Notes: generated from the sequence alone by a model not told the origin. DNA of 64,000 nt from Flavobacteriaceae bacterium PS02338 (GCA_029959615.1 JASCOD010000002.1:186001-250000); one strand, 5' to 3'; shown: positions 9,105-19,066, numbered from the stretch's first letter. Numbers and translations: made by a program.

Positions 9105-11294
9105 ATGGACGTCAAGAAGTCTTTATTTGATAACCTTCAAGCATTCTTCGGATTTGATAATTTTAAAGGTGATCAAGAATCGATTATTACCAACATACTA
9201 GAGGGGAAAAATACATTTGTAATTATGCCTACGGGTGGAGGAAAGTCCATTTGTTATCAGCTTCCCGCTTTAATGAGCGAAGGCACTGCCATAGTTATTT
9301 CGCCTTTGATAGCTCTGATGAAAAATCAGGTTGATCAAATTAGAGCTTTTGGAGGAAATGATAGTATTGCTCATTTTTTAAATTCATCACTAACCAAATC
9401 GGAGATTACGCAAGTTAAAACTGACTTGTTGAATGGACATACCAAATTATTGTATGTAGCTCCAGAGTCTTTGGCAAAGCAGGAGAATATGGATTTTCTG
9501 CGTTTACTTAAGATCTCATTTGTTGCGGTAGATGAGGCTCACTGTATTTCTGAGTGGGGACATGATTTTAGGCCTGAGTATAGGAAAATAAGACAAGTTA
9601 TTGCTGGATTGGGCGAGAATATTCCAATTATAGCATTAACAGCTACTGCAACCCCTAAAGTACAGCAAGATATTATCAAAAACTTAGGAATGATGGATGC
9701 GACTTTATATAAGTCGTCATTTAATAGGCCAAATTTATTTTATGAAATCCGCCCTAAGAAAAATATAACGAAGGAGATTATCAAGTATGTAAAATATAAC
9801 CCAGGGAAATCGGGTATTATTTACTGTTTGAGTAGGAAAAAAGTAGAAGAGGTAGCCGAAACACTAAATATTAACGGAATAAAAGCTTTACCTTATCATG
9901 CAGGACTCGAACCGAAAGTAAGAGCTGATACGCAAGATAAGTTCTTGATGGAGGATGTAGAGGTTATCGTGGCTACCATCGCTTTCGGGATGGGAATTGA
10001 TAAGCCCGATGTAAGATTTGTAATTCATCACGATATTCCAAAGAGCATGGAAGGTTACTATCAAGAAACAGGTAGGGCAGGACGTGATGGAGGGGAAGGT
10101 GTTTGCGTAGCATTTTATTCTCAAAAAGACGTAGAAAAATTAGCTAAGTTCATGAAAGATAAACCTGTTTCAGAACGTGAAATAGGTACTCAAATATTGA
10201 AAGAAGTAATTGATTATGCAGAGTCTTCGGTTTGCAGAAGGAAACAGATTTTACACTATTTCGGTGAAAATTTTAATGAGACTGGCTGCAACTGCATGTG
10301 TGATAATTGCAAGAAGCCGAAGCAGCAATTTGAAGCCGAAGATCAATTAGTTACCTTATTAAAATTAGTAGAATCTACAGGCGAAAAATTTGACGATGCC
10401 CATTTGTTGAATATTTTCATGGGATATGAGACTGCACAAACCATCGCTTATGAGCAAAGTAAATTGCCTGAATTTGGTTCTGGCAAGGCAGCTGGTGAAA
10501 TACTTTGGAAATCTTTATTAAGACAGGCTATTTTAAATAATTTCTTAGCAAAAGATATCGATAATTATGGATTGTTAAAACTCACCAAAATTGGTCATGC
10601 GTATATCGAAAGCCCATATAGTCTAAAGTTTATTTTAAATGAAGTGATTGAAGCTGTTACAGATGAAGATGACGAGGAAGTAAAACAGGCAACTGCAGCG
10701 TTAGATACACAACTGCTTCAATTGTTAAAAGACTTAAGGAAGAAAATTGCTAAGCAGAAGAATGTGCCTCCATTTGTGGTTTTCCAAGATCCATCCTTAG
10801 AAGAAATGTGCACGCATTACCCAGTTAGCAGTGATGAATTGAAGCAAATTTCTGGTGTAGGTAATGGTAAAGCACTCAAATTTGGCGGCCCTTTTATTGA
10901 ATTGATCAAGAAATATGTGGAGGATAACGATATCGACCGCCCGGTAGATATGGTGATCAAAACGCAGGCTAATAAATCGGCATTAAAGGTTTCTATTATT
11001 CAAAATATTGATAGACAGATAGGTTTAGAAGATATTGCTCGTTCAAAGGGTATCACCTATGTAGACGTGCTTAAAGAGGTTGAAGCTATCGTAAATTCTG
11101 GTACCAAGCTTAACCTAACCTACTATATTGATGAAATGATAGATGAAGATAGACAAGATGAGGTTTTCGATTATTTTCAATCAGCCGATAGTGATTCTAT
11201 AGATATGGCTTTAAAAGATTTGGGCGAAACTGATTATACGAGAGAGGAAATTCAATTGATGCGCATTAAATTTATGAGTGAGCTAGGGAATTAG
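9105..11294 (+). CDS. recQ: ATP-dependent DNA helicase RecQ
   Basis: A 3'-5' DNA helicase of recombination and fork repair. Walker A is PTGGGKSICYQ and motif II is AVDEAHCISEWGHDF; motif VI is YYQETGRAGRDG. The RQC zinc site uses cysteines in CRRKQILHYFGE and CNCMCDNC, and an HRDC domain (PFVVFQDPSLEEM) is followed by an extra ~110-residue helical tail common in Bacteroidota RecQ. Frame is open from a TTG at 9069, but the ATG at 9105 (MDVKKSLFDNL) matches the usual RecQ start and is preferred. Divergent from kdsD. Confidence 0.95.
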   Translation: MDVKKSLFDNLQAFFGFDNFKGDQESIITNILEGKNTFVIMPTGGGKSICYQLPALMSEGTAIVISPLIALMKNQVDQIRAFGGNDSIAHFLNSSLTKSEITQVKTDLLNGHTKLLYVAPESLAKQENMDFLRLLKISFVAVDEAHCISEWGHDFRPEYRKIRQVIAGLGENIPIIALTATATPKVQQDIIKNLGMMDATLYKSSFNRPNLFYEIRPKKNITKEIIKYVKYNPGKSGIIYCLSRKKVEEVAETLNINGIKALPYHAGLEPKVRADTQDKFLMEDVEVIVATIAFGMGIDKPDVRFVIHHDIPKSMEGYYQETGRAGRDGGEGVCVAFYSQKDVEKLAKFMKDKPVSEREIGTQILKEVIDYAESSVCRRKQILHYFGENFNETGCNCMCDNCKKPKQQFEAEDQLVTLLKLVESTGEKFDDAHLLNIFMGYETAQTIAYEQSKLPEFGSGKAAGEILWKSLLRQAILNNFLAKDIDNYGLLKLTKIGHAYIESPYSLKFILNEVIEAVTDEDDEEVKQATAALDTQLLQLLKDLRKKIAKQKNVPPFVVFQDPSLEEMCTHYPVSSDELKQISGVGNGKALKFGGPFIELIKKYVEDNDIDRPVDMVIKTQANKSALKVSIIQNIDRQIGLEDIARSKGITYVDVLKEVEAIVNSGTKLNLTYYIDEMIDEDRQDEVFDYFQSADSDSIDMALKDLGETDYTREEIQLMRIKFMSELGN

Positions 11295-11381
11295 GTCGTA
11301 AGTTTTAGGTTTTAAGTTTAATTCCGAAACCTAAAATTCCACCATAACTCAATACGAAATTCTCATATCTCAATACTTATT

Positions 11382-12194
11382 ATGATAAATTACTTAGATA
11401 AATTAAAACATACCGATAGCAATAATTTCTTTTTGATGGCTGGCCCTTGTGCAATTGAAGGTGAAGATATCGCTTTGCGCATAGCGGAAAAAATTGTTGC
11501 TATTACTGACAAATTAAACATCCCTTACATTTTTAAAGGATCTTACAGAAAAGCAAATAGGAGCAAAGGCTCTTCTTTTACTGGGATTGGTGATGAAAAA
11601 GCACTTAAAATATTAGAGAAGGTAGGTAAGGAGTTTGGTGTGCCAACGGTTACTGATATTCACGAAAGTGCTGAGGCTGCTATGGCCGCTGCTTATGTAG
11701 ATGTGCTGCAAATTCCAGCTTTTTTATGCCGTCAAACGGATTTGCTAATTGCCGCTGCTGAAACGGGAAAAGTGGTAAATGTAAAGAAAGGACAGTTTTT
11801 GTCTGCGGGATCTATGAAATTTGCCGTAGATAAAATTAAAGATGCTGGAAATGATAAAGTTATTTTAACTGATAGAGGTAATACTTTTGGTTACCAAGAT
11901 CTAATTGTTGATTATAGAGGTTTGCCAGAGATGCAAAGCTTTGGAGTTCCTGTAGTGATGGATTGTACACACTCATTGCAGCAGCCTAACCAAAGTAGTG
12001 GCGTAACAGGGGGCAAGCCTGAGTTGATCACAACCATTGCAAAAGCGGCTATTGCTGTTGGTGCAGATGGTCTTTTCATCGAAACTCACCCTGATCCTGC
12101 TAATGCGAAATCAGATGGTGCCAATATGCTTAATCTAGCTTTGTTAGAAGACTTGTTGATAAAGCTGGTAAGGGTTAAACAAGCGATTTTGTAA
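11382..12194 (+). CDS. kdsA: 3-deoxy-8-phosphooctulonate synthase (KDO-8-phosphate synthase)
   Basis: A 270-residue DAHP-synthase-like TIM barrel condensing arabinose-5-phosphate with phosphoenolpyruvate for lipid A core assembly. Visible motifs: MAGPCAIEG, KGSYRKANRS, DVLQIPAFLCRQTDLL, VMDCTHS and GLFIETHPDPANAKSDG. Cys23 in AGPC marks the metal-dependent class (metal-independent enzymes carry Asn there; from family knowledge). The 87-bp gap from recQ holds low-complexity repeat words. It ends at a perfect inverted repeat shared with the convergent ompA-like gene. Confidence 0.96.
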   Translation: MINYLDKLKHTDSNNFFLMAGPCAIEGEDIALRIAEKIVAITDKLNIPYIFKGSYRKANRSKGSSFTGIGDEKALKILEKVGKEFGVPTVTDIHESAEAAMAAAYVDVLQIPAFLCRQTDLLIAAAETGKVVNVKKGQFLSAGSMKFAVDKIKDAGNDKVILTDRGNTFGYQDLIVDYRGLPEMQSFGVPVVMDCTHSLQQPNQSSGVTGGKPELITTIAKAAIAVGADGLFIETHPDPANAKSDGANMLNLALLEDLLIKLVRVKQAIL

Positions 12195-12216
12195 AACTGT
12201 AGAATAAATTGATGAG

Positions 12217-12253
12217 CTAAATAGAGTTAAAAAGCTTTTTTAACTCTATTTAG
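12217..12253. terminator. Bidirectional intrinsic terminator between kdsA and the OmpA-family gene
   Basis: A perfect 17-bp inverted repeat (CTAAATAGAGTTAAAAA, 12217-12233) with a three-base loop and its complement at 12237-12253. A- and T-tracts at the arms give U-runs in both directions. The 3' arm includes the stop codon of the minus-strand gene. Confidence 0.85.
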
Positions 12254-14139
12254 AATTTAACAACCAAAAATTCCGTTCTTCTATTCTTCTGTTTGCCGTC
12301 CTCAGTAGTATTGTCAAAGGCTGGTTTTTCCTCGCCATAACCTTTATAGTTGAGCTGCTTTTTATCTATACCATTTTCAATTAGATATTCATAAACTGCT
12401 TTTGCTCTACTTTCAGAAAGTTTTTGGTTTGCTTTATTATCACCAACGTTATCTGTATGACCTTGTATTTCTATTGCCATACTAAGGTTGCTTTTCAATA
12501 GATCAGCAAGGATATTAAGTTCTATCATAGATGCGGGCAATAACTCAAACTTATTAGTCTCAAAGAATATATTGCTCAACACCACTTTACTGCCCACTTT
12601 AATTTTGTCTAATAAAAGTTCCAACTCGAATGGTTTATTGGCATCTGTTGGTTTTATGTCAAAATGCTTAGAATAGAGTAAATAACCTTCAGCAAAGGCA
12701 TTAAAAGAGTATCGCTCGTTAGCAGGCATCACTGCCATAAAATCTCCGGTAATTTTATCTGTAATCTCATTATAAGCAGCTTCATTGGTTTTAAGGTTGA
12801 TGACTAACACTGAGGCTTCCAAGGTCTCATTAGTTTCCCTATCCTTTACAATTCCTTTTACATAAGTTACAGGTCCAGGCTTTAAATTTTCTGGTAGTTT
12901 AAAGCGGTAAATATCGACATCTCCAAAACCGCCATCTAAATTAGAAGAAAATAGACCCTCTTTACCATCCGCACTAACTATGAAACCAATTTCATCATTA
13001 AAGGTATTGATCGGATAGCCCAAGTTTACTGCTTTAGAAAAACTGCCGTCGGCTTGTAGCTTGCTATAGAAGATATCTTTCTGCCCAAGTCCAGCCCAAC
13101 CATCAGATGAAAAATATAGGGTCTTTCCATCGGGATGGATAAAAGGTGTTGCTTCATCATAAGGAGTGTTTACATGTGGACCTACATTTGTAGGGGCTGT
13201 CCAATGTCCTTCCTCATCTAAAATAGATTTCCAAATATCGTAGCCGCCAAAACCTCCAGCTCTGTTGCTTAAGAAATAGAGTGTACTTCCATCGGCACTA
13301 ATTGAAGGTTGTGATTCCCATTCTAATGTATTGATAATTGGACCTAGATTAACTGGTTGGCTCCAATCGTTCCCTTCACGTCTACAAACATAGATGTCGC
13401 ATCTACCAATACCATCTGGCCTATTGCATCCCGTAAAAAACAAATATCTGCCATCTGGCGATATGGATTGCGCACCTTCATTAAAGTTAGGAGTATTGAT
13501 GTTTTCACTCAGAGATTCTGCTTTTTGCCATTCTCCGCTTTTCTTTACTGATTTGTAGAAATCTTCATTACCTTTTACGTTTCTAGTGAAGATAATGGTT
13601 TGCCCGTCAGCGGTTAATGCAGGGAAATAGTCTCGGTACTCACTGTTGACATAAAATCCCATATTGAAAGGTTCGTAAGGAACAGGTTTTTTGATGGCAT
13701 CTATCGAAAAATCGCAATCCAATACATATTTCTTTGTCTTGTTGATAAATTTGGGATCAACATTCGTTGCTTTCGCCAGAAAATGTTCAAAATTTTGTTT
13801 AGCCTGAGGGTAATCACCGGTTTGTAATTCTGTTTCTCCTAGTATAAAATAGGTATTCGGATTTTCTATTGGCGCTACACTTAAGGCTAATCTATAGTTC
13901 TCCTTAGCTTTTTGTATGTTTCTGATACGCTTATAGATATCTCCCAGTTGTAAATAAGCTTGTTGAAATTTTGGATCGGCCTTTATTGCTTCATTAAGAT
14001 GTTTGATGCCTTCATCAAAAATATTCTGTCTTACGTATTGTTGAGCATCTTCAAAACTGCTTTGAGCTTTTCTTACGGTAGATTGACTATAAACTATACT
14101 GCTGAAGCAAAGAAATATAAAAAGAAAGTACCTGTGCAT
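12250..14139 (-). CDS. OmpA-family outer-membrane protein with TPR and PD40 propeller repeats
   Basis: A 629-residue exported protein (signal peptide MHRYFLFIFLCFSSIVYS, cleavage about residue 18). Order: TPR helices (about 25-125), PD40/WD40-like beta-propeller blades (about 170-400; FPALTADGQTIIFTRN, SISPDGRYLFFTG, PFIHPDGKTLYFSSD), a carboxypeptidase-regulatory-like domain (about 420-495) and a C-terminal OmpA domain (about 515-629; IQGHTDNVGDNKANQKLS, ESRAKAVYEYL, NRRTEF). The OmpA domain binds peptidoglycan non-covalently. This architecture recurs in Bacteroidota, sometimes with T9SS or gliding genes, none of which are adjacent here. Confidence 0.9.
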   Translation of the reverse strand: MHRYFLFIFLCFSSIVYSQSTVRKAQSSFEDAQQYVRQNIFDEGIKHLNEAIKADPKFQQAYLQLGDIYKRIRNIQKAKENYRLALSVAPIENPNTYFILGETELQTGDYPQAKQNFEHFLAKATNVDPKFINKTKKYVLDCDFSIDAIKKPVPYEPFNMGFYVNSEYRDYFPALTADGQTIIFTRNVKGNEDFYKSVKKSGEWQKAESLSENINTPNFNEGAQSISPDGRYLFFTGCNRPDGIGRCDIYVCRREGNDWSQPVNLGPIINTLEWESQPSISADGSTLYFLSNRAGGFGGYDIWKSILDEEGHWTAPTNVGPHVNTPYDEATPFIHPDGKTLYFSSDGWAGLGQKDIFYSKLQADGSFSKAVNLGYPINTFNDEIGFIVSADGKEGLFSSNLDGGFGDVDIYRFKLPENLKPGPVTYVKGIVKDRETNETLEASVLVINLKTNEAAYNEITDKITGDFMAVMPANERYSFNAFAEGYLLYSKHFDIKPTDANKPFELELLLDKIKVGSKVVLSNIFFETNKFELLPASMIELNILADLLKSNLSMAIEIQGHTDNVGDNKANQKLSESRAKAVYEYLIENGIDKKQLNYKGYGEEKPAFDNTTEDGKQKNRRTEFLVVKF

Positions 14140-14233
14140 AAATAAGTTGAAAGTTAAAAGTCCGAAGAAACTAGATTAAGCAATTTACAAACAATTAAAC
14201 AGCTAACCAAGTTGAACGATTAACGAAAAACTA

Positions 14234-14857
14234 TTATGGAATATTTAAGAACTTGTGCGTCTGAAGGGAGATTTCCCATTTAGGGTGTGCCATAACATAT
14301 TCTACAATTAAAGGAGTCACTGTTTGTGCTTTAGACCACTCTGGCTGTAGATACAACTTGCAATTTGGGCTAACCATTTCTGCATATTTTTCTGCCCACT
14401 CAAAATCACTTTTATTAAAAACAATAACTTTCAATTCGTTAGCAAAAGGGGTGATGTCTGGGCGTGGCGCTTTAAATTTCTTAGGAGATAGACAAATCCA
14501 GTCCCAAGACCCTGAAAGCGGATAAGCACCCGAAGTTTCTATGAATGTAAGGATGCCTTTTTCTTGAAGCCCTTTGGTAAGATAATCTAAGTTGTAAATA
14601 AGTGGCTCGCCTCCTGTAACCACGACGGCCTTACCTGGAAATGTAGTTGCTTTTTCAATAATATTGTCTGCAGTAGTAAGAGGGTGTAACTCTGCATCCC
14701 AACTTTCTTTCACGTCGCACCAATGACAGCCTACATCACAGCCTCCCAAGCGAATGAAGTAAGCAGCTTTACCTGTGTTATATCCTTCGCCCTGTATTGT
14801 GTAGAATTCTTCCATTAAAGGAAGTAGCGTGCCGTCTTCTGGGATTTGATGTGCCAT
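14234..14857 (-). CDS. queE: 7-carboxy-7-deazaguanine synthase
   Basis: A 207-residue radical-SAM enzyme that rearranges 6-carboxy-tetrahydropterin to 7-carboxy-7-deazaguanine in queuosine biosynthesis. The 4Fe-4S motif is C40-x3-C44-x2-C47 in GGCDVGCHWCDVKESW, the GGEP-like SAM motif is VVTGGEPLIY, and the N-terminal FYTIQGEG fits QueE. A -7 box lies at 14873-14880, 15 bp from the ATG. The 94-bp gap to the OmpA-family gene holds only AT-rich low-complexity sequence. A queuosine-precursor transporter lies at 24201. Confidence 0.94.
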   Translation of the reverse strand: MAHQIPEDGTLLPLMEEFYTIQGEGYNTGKAAYFIRLGGCDVGCHWCDVKESWDAELHPLTTADNIIEKATTFPGKAVVVTGGEPLIYNLDYLTKGLQEKGILTFIETSGAYPLSGSWDWICLSPKKFKAPRPDITPFANELKVIVFNKSDFEWAEKYAEMVSPNCKLYLQPEWSKAQTVTPLIVEYVMAHPKWEISLQTHKFLNIP

Positions 14858-14872
14858 AGAAATTTAAGGCTG

Positions 14873-14880
14873 CAAAGTTA
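14873..14880 (-). promoter_or_regulatory. Bacteroidota -7 box for queE
   Basis: Minus strand TAACTTTG matches TAnnTTTG, 15 bp upstream of the queE ATG. Confidence 0.55.
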
Positions 14881-14996
14881 ATTAATTATGGCAGAATATA
14901 GTAATCTATGTATCTTGTTAAAGTAATATTATAATAAGATGAACCAGATACATTAATATTAGCATTTAAATACTGCGAAACGATATTATAACAAAG

Positions 14997-15326
14997 ATGA
15001 AATGGATTAGGCTAAATGTAGAATTACCCGAAGATGATTTTGTGCATATGGTTAAATTGGAGGGTAAAAAACTCTGTATAGTTAGGTGCCAGGGTAAACT
15101 TCATGTATTGCAAAACAGCTGCCCACATGCAGGAGGCGTTTTAAGTGGAGGATGGTGTAAAAATGGAAATATCGTGTGTCCAATCCATCGTTACGAATAC
15201 AGCTTAGAAACGGGAAAAGGTCTAGCTGGGCAGGGAGATTACATTGATGTTTATCCTATTGAAGAAAGAGTAGATGGAATTTATATCGGCTTTAGAGATA
15301 GTTGGATTAAGAATCTATTTTCTTAA
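14997..15326 (+). CDS. Rieske [2Fe-2S] domain protein, NirD-like
   Basis: A 109-residue single-domain Rieske ferredoxin. Cluster ligands are C42-P-H44 and C61-x2-H64 in the segments SCPHAGG and VCPIHRYEY. There is no signal peptide or membrane anchor, so it is cytoplasmic and probably an electron carrier for a Rieske oxygenase or a nitrite-reductase small-subunit relative; no partner gene is adjacent. Its stop codon overlaps the stop of the convergent PIN-domain gene by four bases. Confidence 0.88.
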   Translation: MKWIRLNVELPEDDFVHMVKLEGKKLCIVRCQGKLHVLQNSCPHAGGVLSGGWCKNGNIVCPIHRYEYSLETGKGLAGQGDYIDVYPIEERVDGIYIGFRDSWIKNLFS

Positions 15327-15742
15327 TTCAGTAAATAACGATTAAAAAAGCCTTTGCAATCTAAGACTTCAATTTCGGAAAAGTAGAAATCACTAACATC
15401 CTCGGTTACAATACAGTTACATTTCATTCTTGATGCAGCGTAGTATTCCAATCCATCTTCAAAATCATTGATTTTCTTGTTAGATAAAGTAGAGGTGACG
15501 CCTTCATTCACATTATCTGCAATTTTAATGTGCTGACATAAAATGGAAATTTTTTGTTTCGCGGTAGCTTTATTCTTCTTTTCGGCAAAATAAAAAGCAA
15601 TAGCCAAACACATAGGAGAGGTGTACACTTCAAATTTTGGATGATTAGCTAAGCTTAGTATTCTCGATGAATAATTAAACAAAGGAAACTCTTTATTCAA
15701 TACGGAAACCAATACATTGGCATCTAAAAAAATCCTTGTCAT
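15323..15742 (-). CDS. PIN-domain ribonuclease, putative toxin of a type II toxin-antitoxin pair
   Basis: A 139-residue PIN nuclease: N-terminal IFLDANVLVSVLN gives the first catalytic Asp (D7), and further acidic residues appear in NDFEDGLEYYAA and CIVTEDVSDF, as in VapC-like enzymes that cut RNA with Mg2+. It starts on the last base of the upstream antitoxin gene (a one-base ATGA-like coupling at 15742) and is convergent with the Rieske gene with overlapping stops. Toxicity is inferred from family and gene arrangement. Confidence 0.85.
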   Translation of the reverse strand: MTRIFLDANVLVSVLNKEFPLFNYSSRILSLANHPKFEVYTSPMCLAIAFYFAEKKNKATAKQKISILCQHIKIADNVNEGVTSTLSNKKINDFEDGLEYYAASRMKCNCIVTEDVSDFYFSEIEVLDCKGFFNRYLLN

Positions 15743-16008
15743 TATTTAGATTTCTTAGAGCCGAAGAACTCGTCTTTTAAATCTTTTCTTGATGTTTTCG
15801 GTGTGCGCTTGTATTCGACTTCGCCTTCGGCAACCATACTTACCCAATCACTTATTGGAAAATCTTCTAATGATTTATATTGATTTGAAGTAACCTGAGT
15901 GAGGAGATATTCTATTAAACGAGATAAGCTGATATTGTTTGCAGCAGCATATTTCTTTGCTTTATCTACAACATCTTGATTAAAACTTAACGTTAATTTG
16001 GTATCCAT
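15742..16008 (-). CDS. Putative antitoxin, ribbon-helix-helix-like (DUF6364-type)
   Basis: An 88-residue protein starting MDTKLTLSFNQDVVDKAKKYA, then NNISLSRLIEYLL. The beta-strand plus two-helix pattern is that of RHH antitoxins that bind their own operator. The basic C-terminal tail (YKRTPKTSRKDLKDEF) probably wraps the PIN toxin. It is translationally coupled to the toxin gene by a one-base overlap. The upstream region holds an AT-rich inverted tract near 16045-16090 that could be the operator; this is inference. Confidence 0.8.
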   Translation of the reverse strand: MDTKLTLSFNQDVVDKAKKYAAANNISLSRLIEYLLTQVTSNQYKSLEDFPISDWVSMVAEGEVEYKRTPKTSRKDLKDEFFGSKKSK

Positions 16009-16124
16009 TTTTACCTCCGTTTCTAATTAATAAACAAAGGTATGTTTAATACGTGTAAATAAAAATAATTATACGTGTTTTATTTCTAAAACGAATAAGA
16101 AAATGTTAGCTACTAATCTTGCTC

Positions 16125-16153
16125 AATCGTAATTCGTAAATCTAAAATCGTAA
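16125..16153. repeat. Dispersed intergenic word repeat (copy 2)
   Basis: Identical over 29 bases to 1220-1248. It ends three bases from the folD stop codon. Confidence 0.75.
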
Positions 16154-16156
16154 TTA

Positions 16157-17035
16157 TTAATAGATTTCTTTCTTAGCTGATGCTAAGGTATTCTTTAATA
16201 AACCTACAATAGTCATTAAACCTACACCACCCGGAACAGGGGTAATAAACGATGATTTAGGAGCAACATTCTCGAAATCTACATCGCCATAAAGCTTAAA
16301 TCCTGATTTAGTCTCCGTAGATGTTTCTCTATTGATACCTACGTCAATCACAATAGCGCCTGATTTAACCATGTCTGCTGTAATGAAATTCTTTTTACCA
16401 ATAGCTGCGACGATGATATCTGCTTGTAAGACCTGTTCTTTTAAATCTTTAGTTCTACTGTGAGTTAAGGTAACGGTGCAATTTCCAGGGTTTGCATTAC
16501 GAGCCATTAAAACACTCATTGGACTGCCAACAATATTGCTTCGTCCAACTACCACGCAATGCATTCCGGTAGTATCAATATTATATGCTTGAAGCATAAG
16601 TAGGATACCATAAGGCGTAGCTGGAATGTAGCAAGGTAAATTACGCATCATTCTGCCCAAGTTAATAGGGTGGAAGCCATCAACATCTTTTTTCGGATCA
16701 ATTGCTTCGGTTACTTTCTCTGGGTCGATGTGTTTAGGCAAAGGCAATTGAACGATTAGACCGTCAACATCCGCATCCGCATTAATTTCTCTAACCTTAT
16801 CCAAAAGTTCGGCTTCGGTTACAGTGTTGTCATAACGATATAAAGAAGATTTAAAGCCAACCTTCTCACAGTTCTTCATTTTGCTAGCCACATAAGTTTC
16901 GCTACCACCGTCGTTACCAACTAAAATGGCAACCAAATGAGGTTTTCTTCCGCTATCTGCTAAAAATTGAGCTGCTTCTTCCGCTATTTGTACTTTAACT
17001 TGTTCTGATACGTATTTTCCGTCTAGTAATTGCAT
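16157..17035 (-). CDS. folD: Bifunctional methylenetetrahydrofolate dehydrogenase / methenyltetrahydrofolate cyclohydrolase
   Basis: A 292-residue FolD, interconverting methylene-, methenyl- and 10-formyl-tetrahydrofolate with NADP+. Signatures: [14 protein letters not shown] (catalytic Lys region), [37 protein letters not shown] (dinucleotide binding) and [12 protein letters not shown]. Length is typical. The short gap to lepA (17036-17121) consists of degenerate ATTGAGTATTGAG / GCAATACGC words, not a gene. Confidence 0.96.
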   Translation of the reverse strand: MQLLDGKYVSEQVKVQIAEEAAQFLADSGRKPHLVAILVGNDGGSETYVASKMKNCEKVGFKSSLYRYDNTVTEAELLDKVREINADADVDGLIVQLPLPKHIDPEKVTEAIDPKKDVDGFHPINLGRMMRNLPCYIPATPYGILLMLQAYNIDTTGMHCVVVGRSNIVGSPMSVLMARNANPGNCTVTLTHSRTKDLKEQVLQADIIVAAIGKKNFITADMVKSGAIVIDVGINRETSTETKSGFKLYGDVDFENVAPKSSFITPVPGGVGLMTIVGLLKNTLASAKKEIY

Positions 17036-17118
17036 TTAGTATTGAGTATAGCGTATTGAGTATTGAGATGTTAAGGCATATTGCAAATCGCAATACGCTT
17101 ATCGCAATACGCAATACT
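17036..17118. repeat. Degenerate CAATACG/GTATTGAG word repeat
   Basis: The folD-lepA gap is made of short near-repeats: GTATTGAG-type words then CGCAATACG-type words in opposite orientation. Similar words (CTCAATAC) occur before kdsA at about 11345-11375. Confidence 0.6.
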
Positions 17119-17121
17119 AGG

Positions 17122-18909
17122 TTAATCTAATTTTAAAACAGCCATAAACGCCGTCTGTGGAATTTCTACGTTACCCACTTGACGCATGCGTTTTTTACCT
17201 TTTTTCTGTTTTTCTAATAATTTACGCTTACGAGAGATGTCACCACCATAACATTTGGCTGTCACGTCTTTACGTAAAGCACTTAAAGTTTCTCTTGCAA
17301 TAACTTTAGCGCCAATAGATGCTTGTATTTTAATCTCGAATTGTTGGCGAGGGATTAATTCTCTCAGCTTTTCGCAAATCTTTTTGCCGAAATCATAAGC
17401 ATTGCTACGGTGAATTAATGAAGATAATGCGTCAACAGGTTCTTCATTTAAGAGCATGTCTAAACGTACTAAATCAGATTTTCTGTAGCCTGTTTGGTGA
17501 TAATCGAAAGAAGCGTAGCCTTTAGAGATCGTCTTTAACTTATCATAAAAGTCGAATACAATTTCTCCCATTGGCATCTCAAAAACCAATTCAACTCTAT
17601 CAGAAGTTAAGTAGGACTGATTAACAATGATACCTCTCTTTTGAATACAAAGTGACATTACTGGGCCAACAAATTCGGCTTTGGTAATGATATTTGCTTT
17701 GATGAAAGGTTCTTCAACCCTGTCTAACTTGCTAGGATCTGGTAAATCTGATGGGTTGTTTACAATGATCTCGTCACTTTTAGTCGTATAAGCTTTATAA
17801 GAAACGTTGGGAACCGTAGTAATTACAGTCATATCGAACTCACGTTCTAAACGCTCTTGGATAATCTCCATATGTAGCATTCCTAAGAAACCACAACGGA
17901 AACCAAAGCCCAAAGCCGCAGAGCTCTCTGGTTCGAAAACAATTGAAGCATCGTTTAACTGCAGCTTGTGCATTGCCTCTCTCAACTCCTCATATTCATC
18001 GGTGTCCACCGGATAAATACCCGCAAATACCATCGGTTTTACCTCTTCGAAACCTTGTATAGCGTCGGTAGCTGGCCTAGCAACAGTGGTAATTGTATCA
18101 CCAACTTTTACTTCACGAGCTTCTTTAATACCAGAAATAATATAACCTACATCACCGGTTTTAACCGAAGCTCTTGGCGACATATCTAGTTTTAAAATAC
18201 CCACTTCATCAGCTAAATATTCCTTGCCAGTATTGATGAATTTTACTTTGTCGCCTTTCTTAATCTCGCCATGTACAACCTTGTAATAAGCAATAATCCC
18301 TCTAAAAGAGTTGAAAACGCTATCAAAAATTAAAGCTTGTAATGGTGCTTCTGGCTCGCCAACTGGCGCAGGTACACGATCCACAATAGCTTGTAAAATA
18401 TCTGGGATACCCATGCCTGTTTTACCAGATGCAGGGATAATCTCTTCTCTCTTACAGCCAATTAAATCGATGATTTGATCTTTAACTTCCTCTGGCATTG
18501 CACCAGGTAAATCCATTTTATTTAAGATTGGAATAATCTCCAAATCGTGCTCTAAAGCCAAATAAAGGTTAGAAATAGTTTGTGCCTGTATCCCTTGCGA
18601 AGCATCTACAATTAATAGCGCACCTTCACAAGCAGCAATAGAACGAGAAACTTCATACGAAAAATCTACGTGTCCAGGAGTATCAATTAAGTTGAATACA
18701 TACTCTTCGCCACCGACTTTATAGTTCATCTGTATGGCATGGCTTTTAATAGTGATACCACGCTCACGCTCCAAATCCATGTTGTCCAACAATTGCGCTT
18801 GTGCTTCACGTTGCGAAATGGTGTTGGTATATTCTAATAAACGGTCGGCCAAAGTACTCTTACCGTGGTCTATATGTGCAATTATGCAGAAATTACGTAT
18901 ATGCTTCAT
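17122..18909 (-). CDS. lepA: Elongation factor 4 (ribosome back-translocase LepA)
   Basis: A 595-residue translational GTPase. G motifs: [16 protein letters not shown] (G1), RGITIKS (G2), DTPGHVDF (G3) and NKMDLPGA (G4). The LepA-specific C-terminal domain shows [20 protein letters not shown] near the end. LepA acts on stalled or mistranslocated ribosomes, especially under ionic stress. Length matches the family. A consensus -7 box sits at 18917-18924, only seven bases from the ATG, suggesting a leaderless or near-leaderless transcript. Confidence 0.97.
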   Translation of the reverse strand: MKHIRNFCIIAHIDHGKSTLADRLLEYTNTISQREAQAQLLDNMDLERERGITIKSHAIQMNYKVGGEEYVFNLIDTPGHVDFSYEVSRSIAACEGALLIVDASQGIQAQTISNLYLALEHDLEIIPILNKMDLPGAMPEEVKDQIIDLIGCKREEIIPASGKTGMGIPDILQAIVDRVPAPVGEPEAPLQALIFDSVFNSFRGIIAYYKVVHGEIKKGDKVKFINTGKEYLADEVGILKLDMSPRASVKTGDVGYIISGIKEAREVKVGDTITTVARPATDAIQGFEEVKPMVFAGIYPVDTDEYEELREAMHKLQLNDASIVFEPESSAALGFGFRCGFLGMLHMEIIQERLEREFDMTVITTVPNVSYKAYTTKSDEIIVNNPSDLPDPSKLDRVEEPFIKANIITKAEFVGPVMSLCIQKRGIIVNQSYLTSDRVELVFEMPMGEIVFDFYDKLKTISKGYASFDYHQTGYRKSDLVRLDMLLNEEPVDALSSLIHRSNAYDFGKKICEKLRELIPRQQFEIKIQASIGAKVIARETLSALRKDVTAKCYGGDISRKRKLLEKQKKGKKRMRQVGNVEIPQTAFMAVLKLD

Positions 18910-18916
18910 CTTTGTG

Positions 18917-18924
18917 CAAAGATA
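18917..18924 (-). promoter_or_regulatory. Bacteroidota -7 box for lepA
   Basis: Minus strand TATCTTTG matches TAnnTTTG, seven bases before the lepA ATG. Confidence 0.6.
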
Positions 18925-19066
18925 GCTTTTTTAAGCAAATTTTAAATGGGCAATAAACGATGTTAATTTAGAACTAAAAAGGTAATATTTAAAAACAATT
19001 GATTTGAGAAGATCTTATTGTAGATCACAATTTTATATTTATTTTATTTGTATATATGTGATTGAT

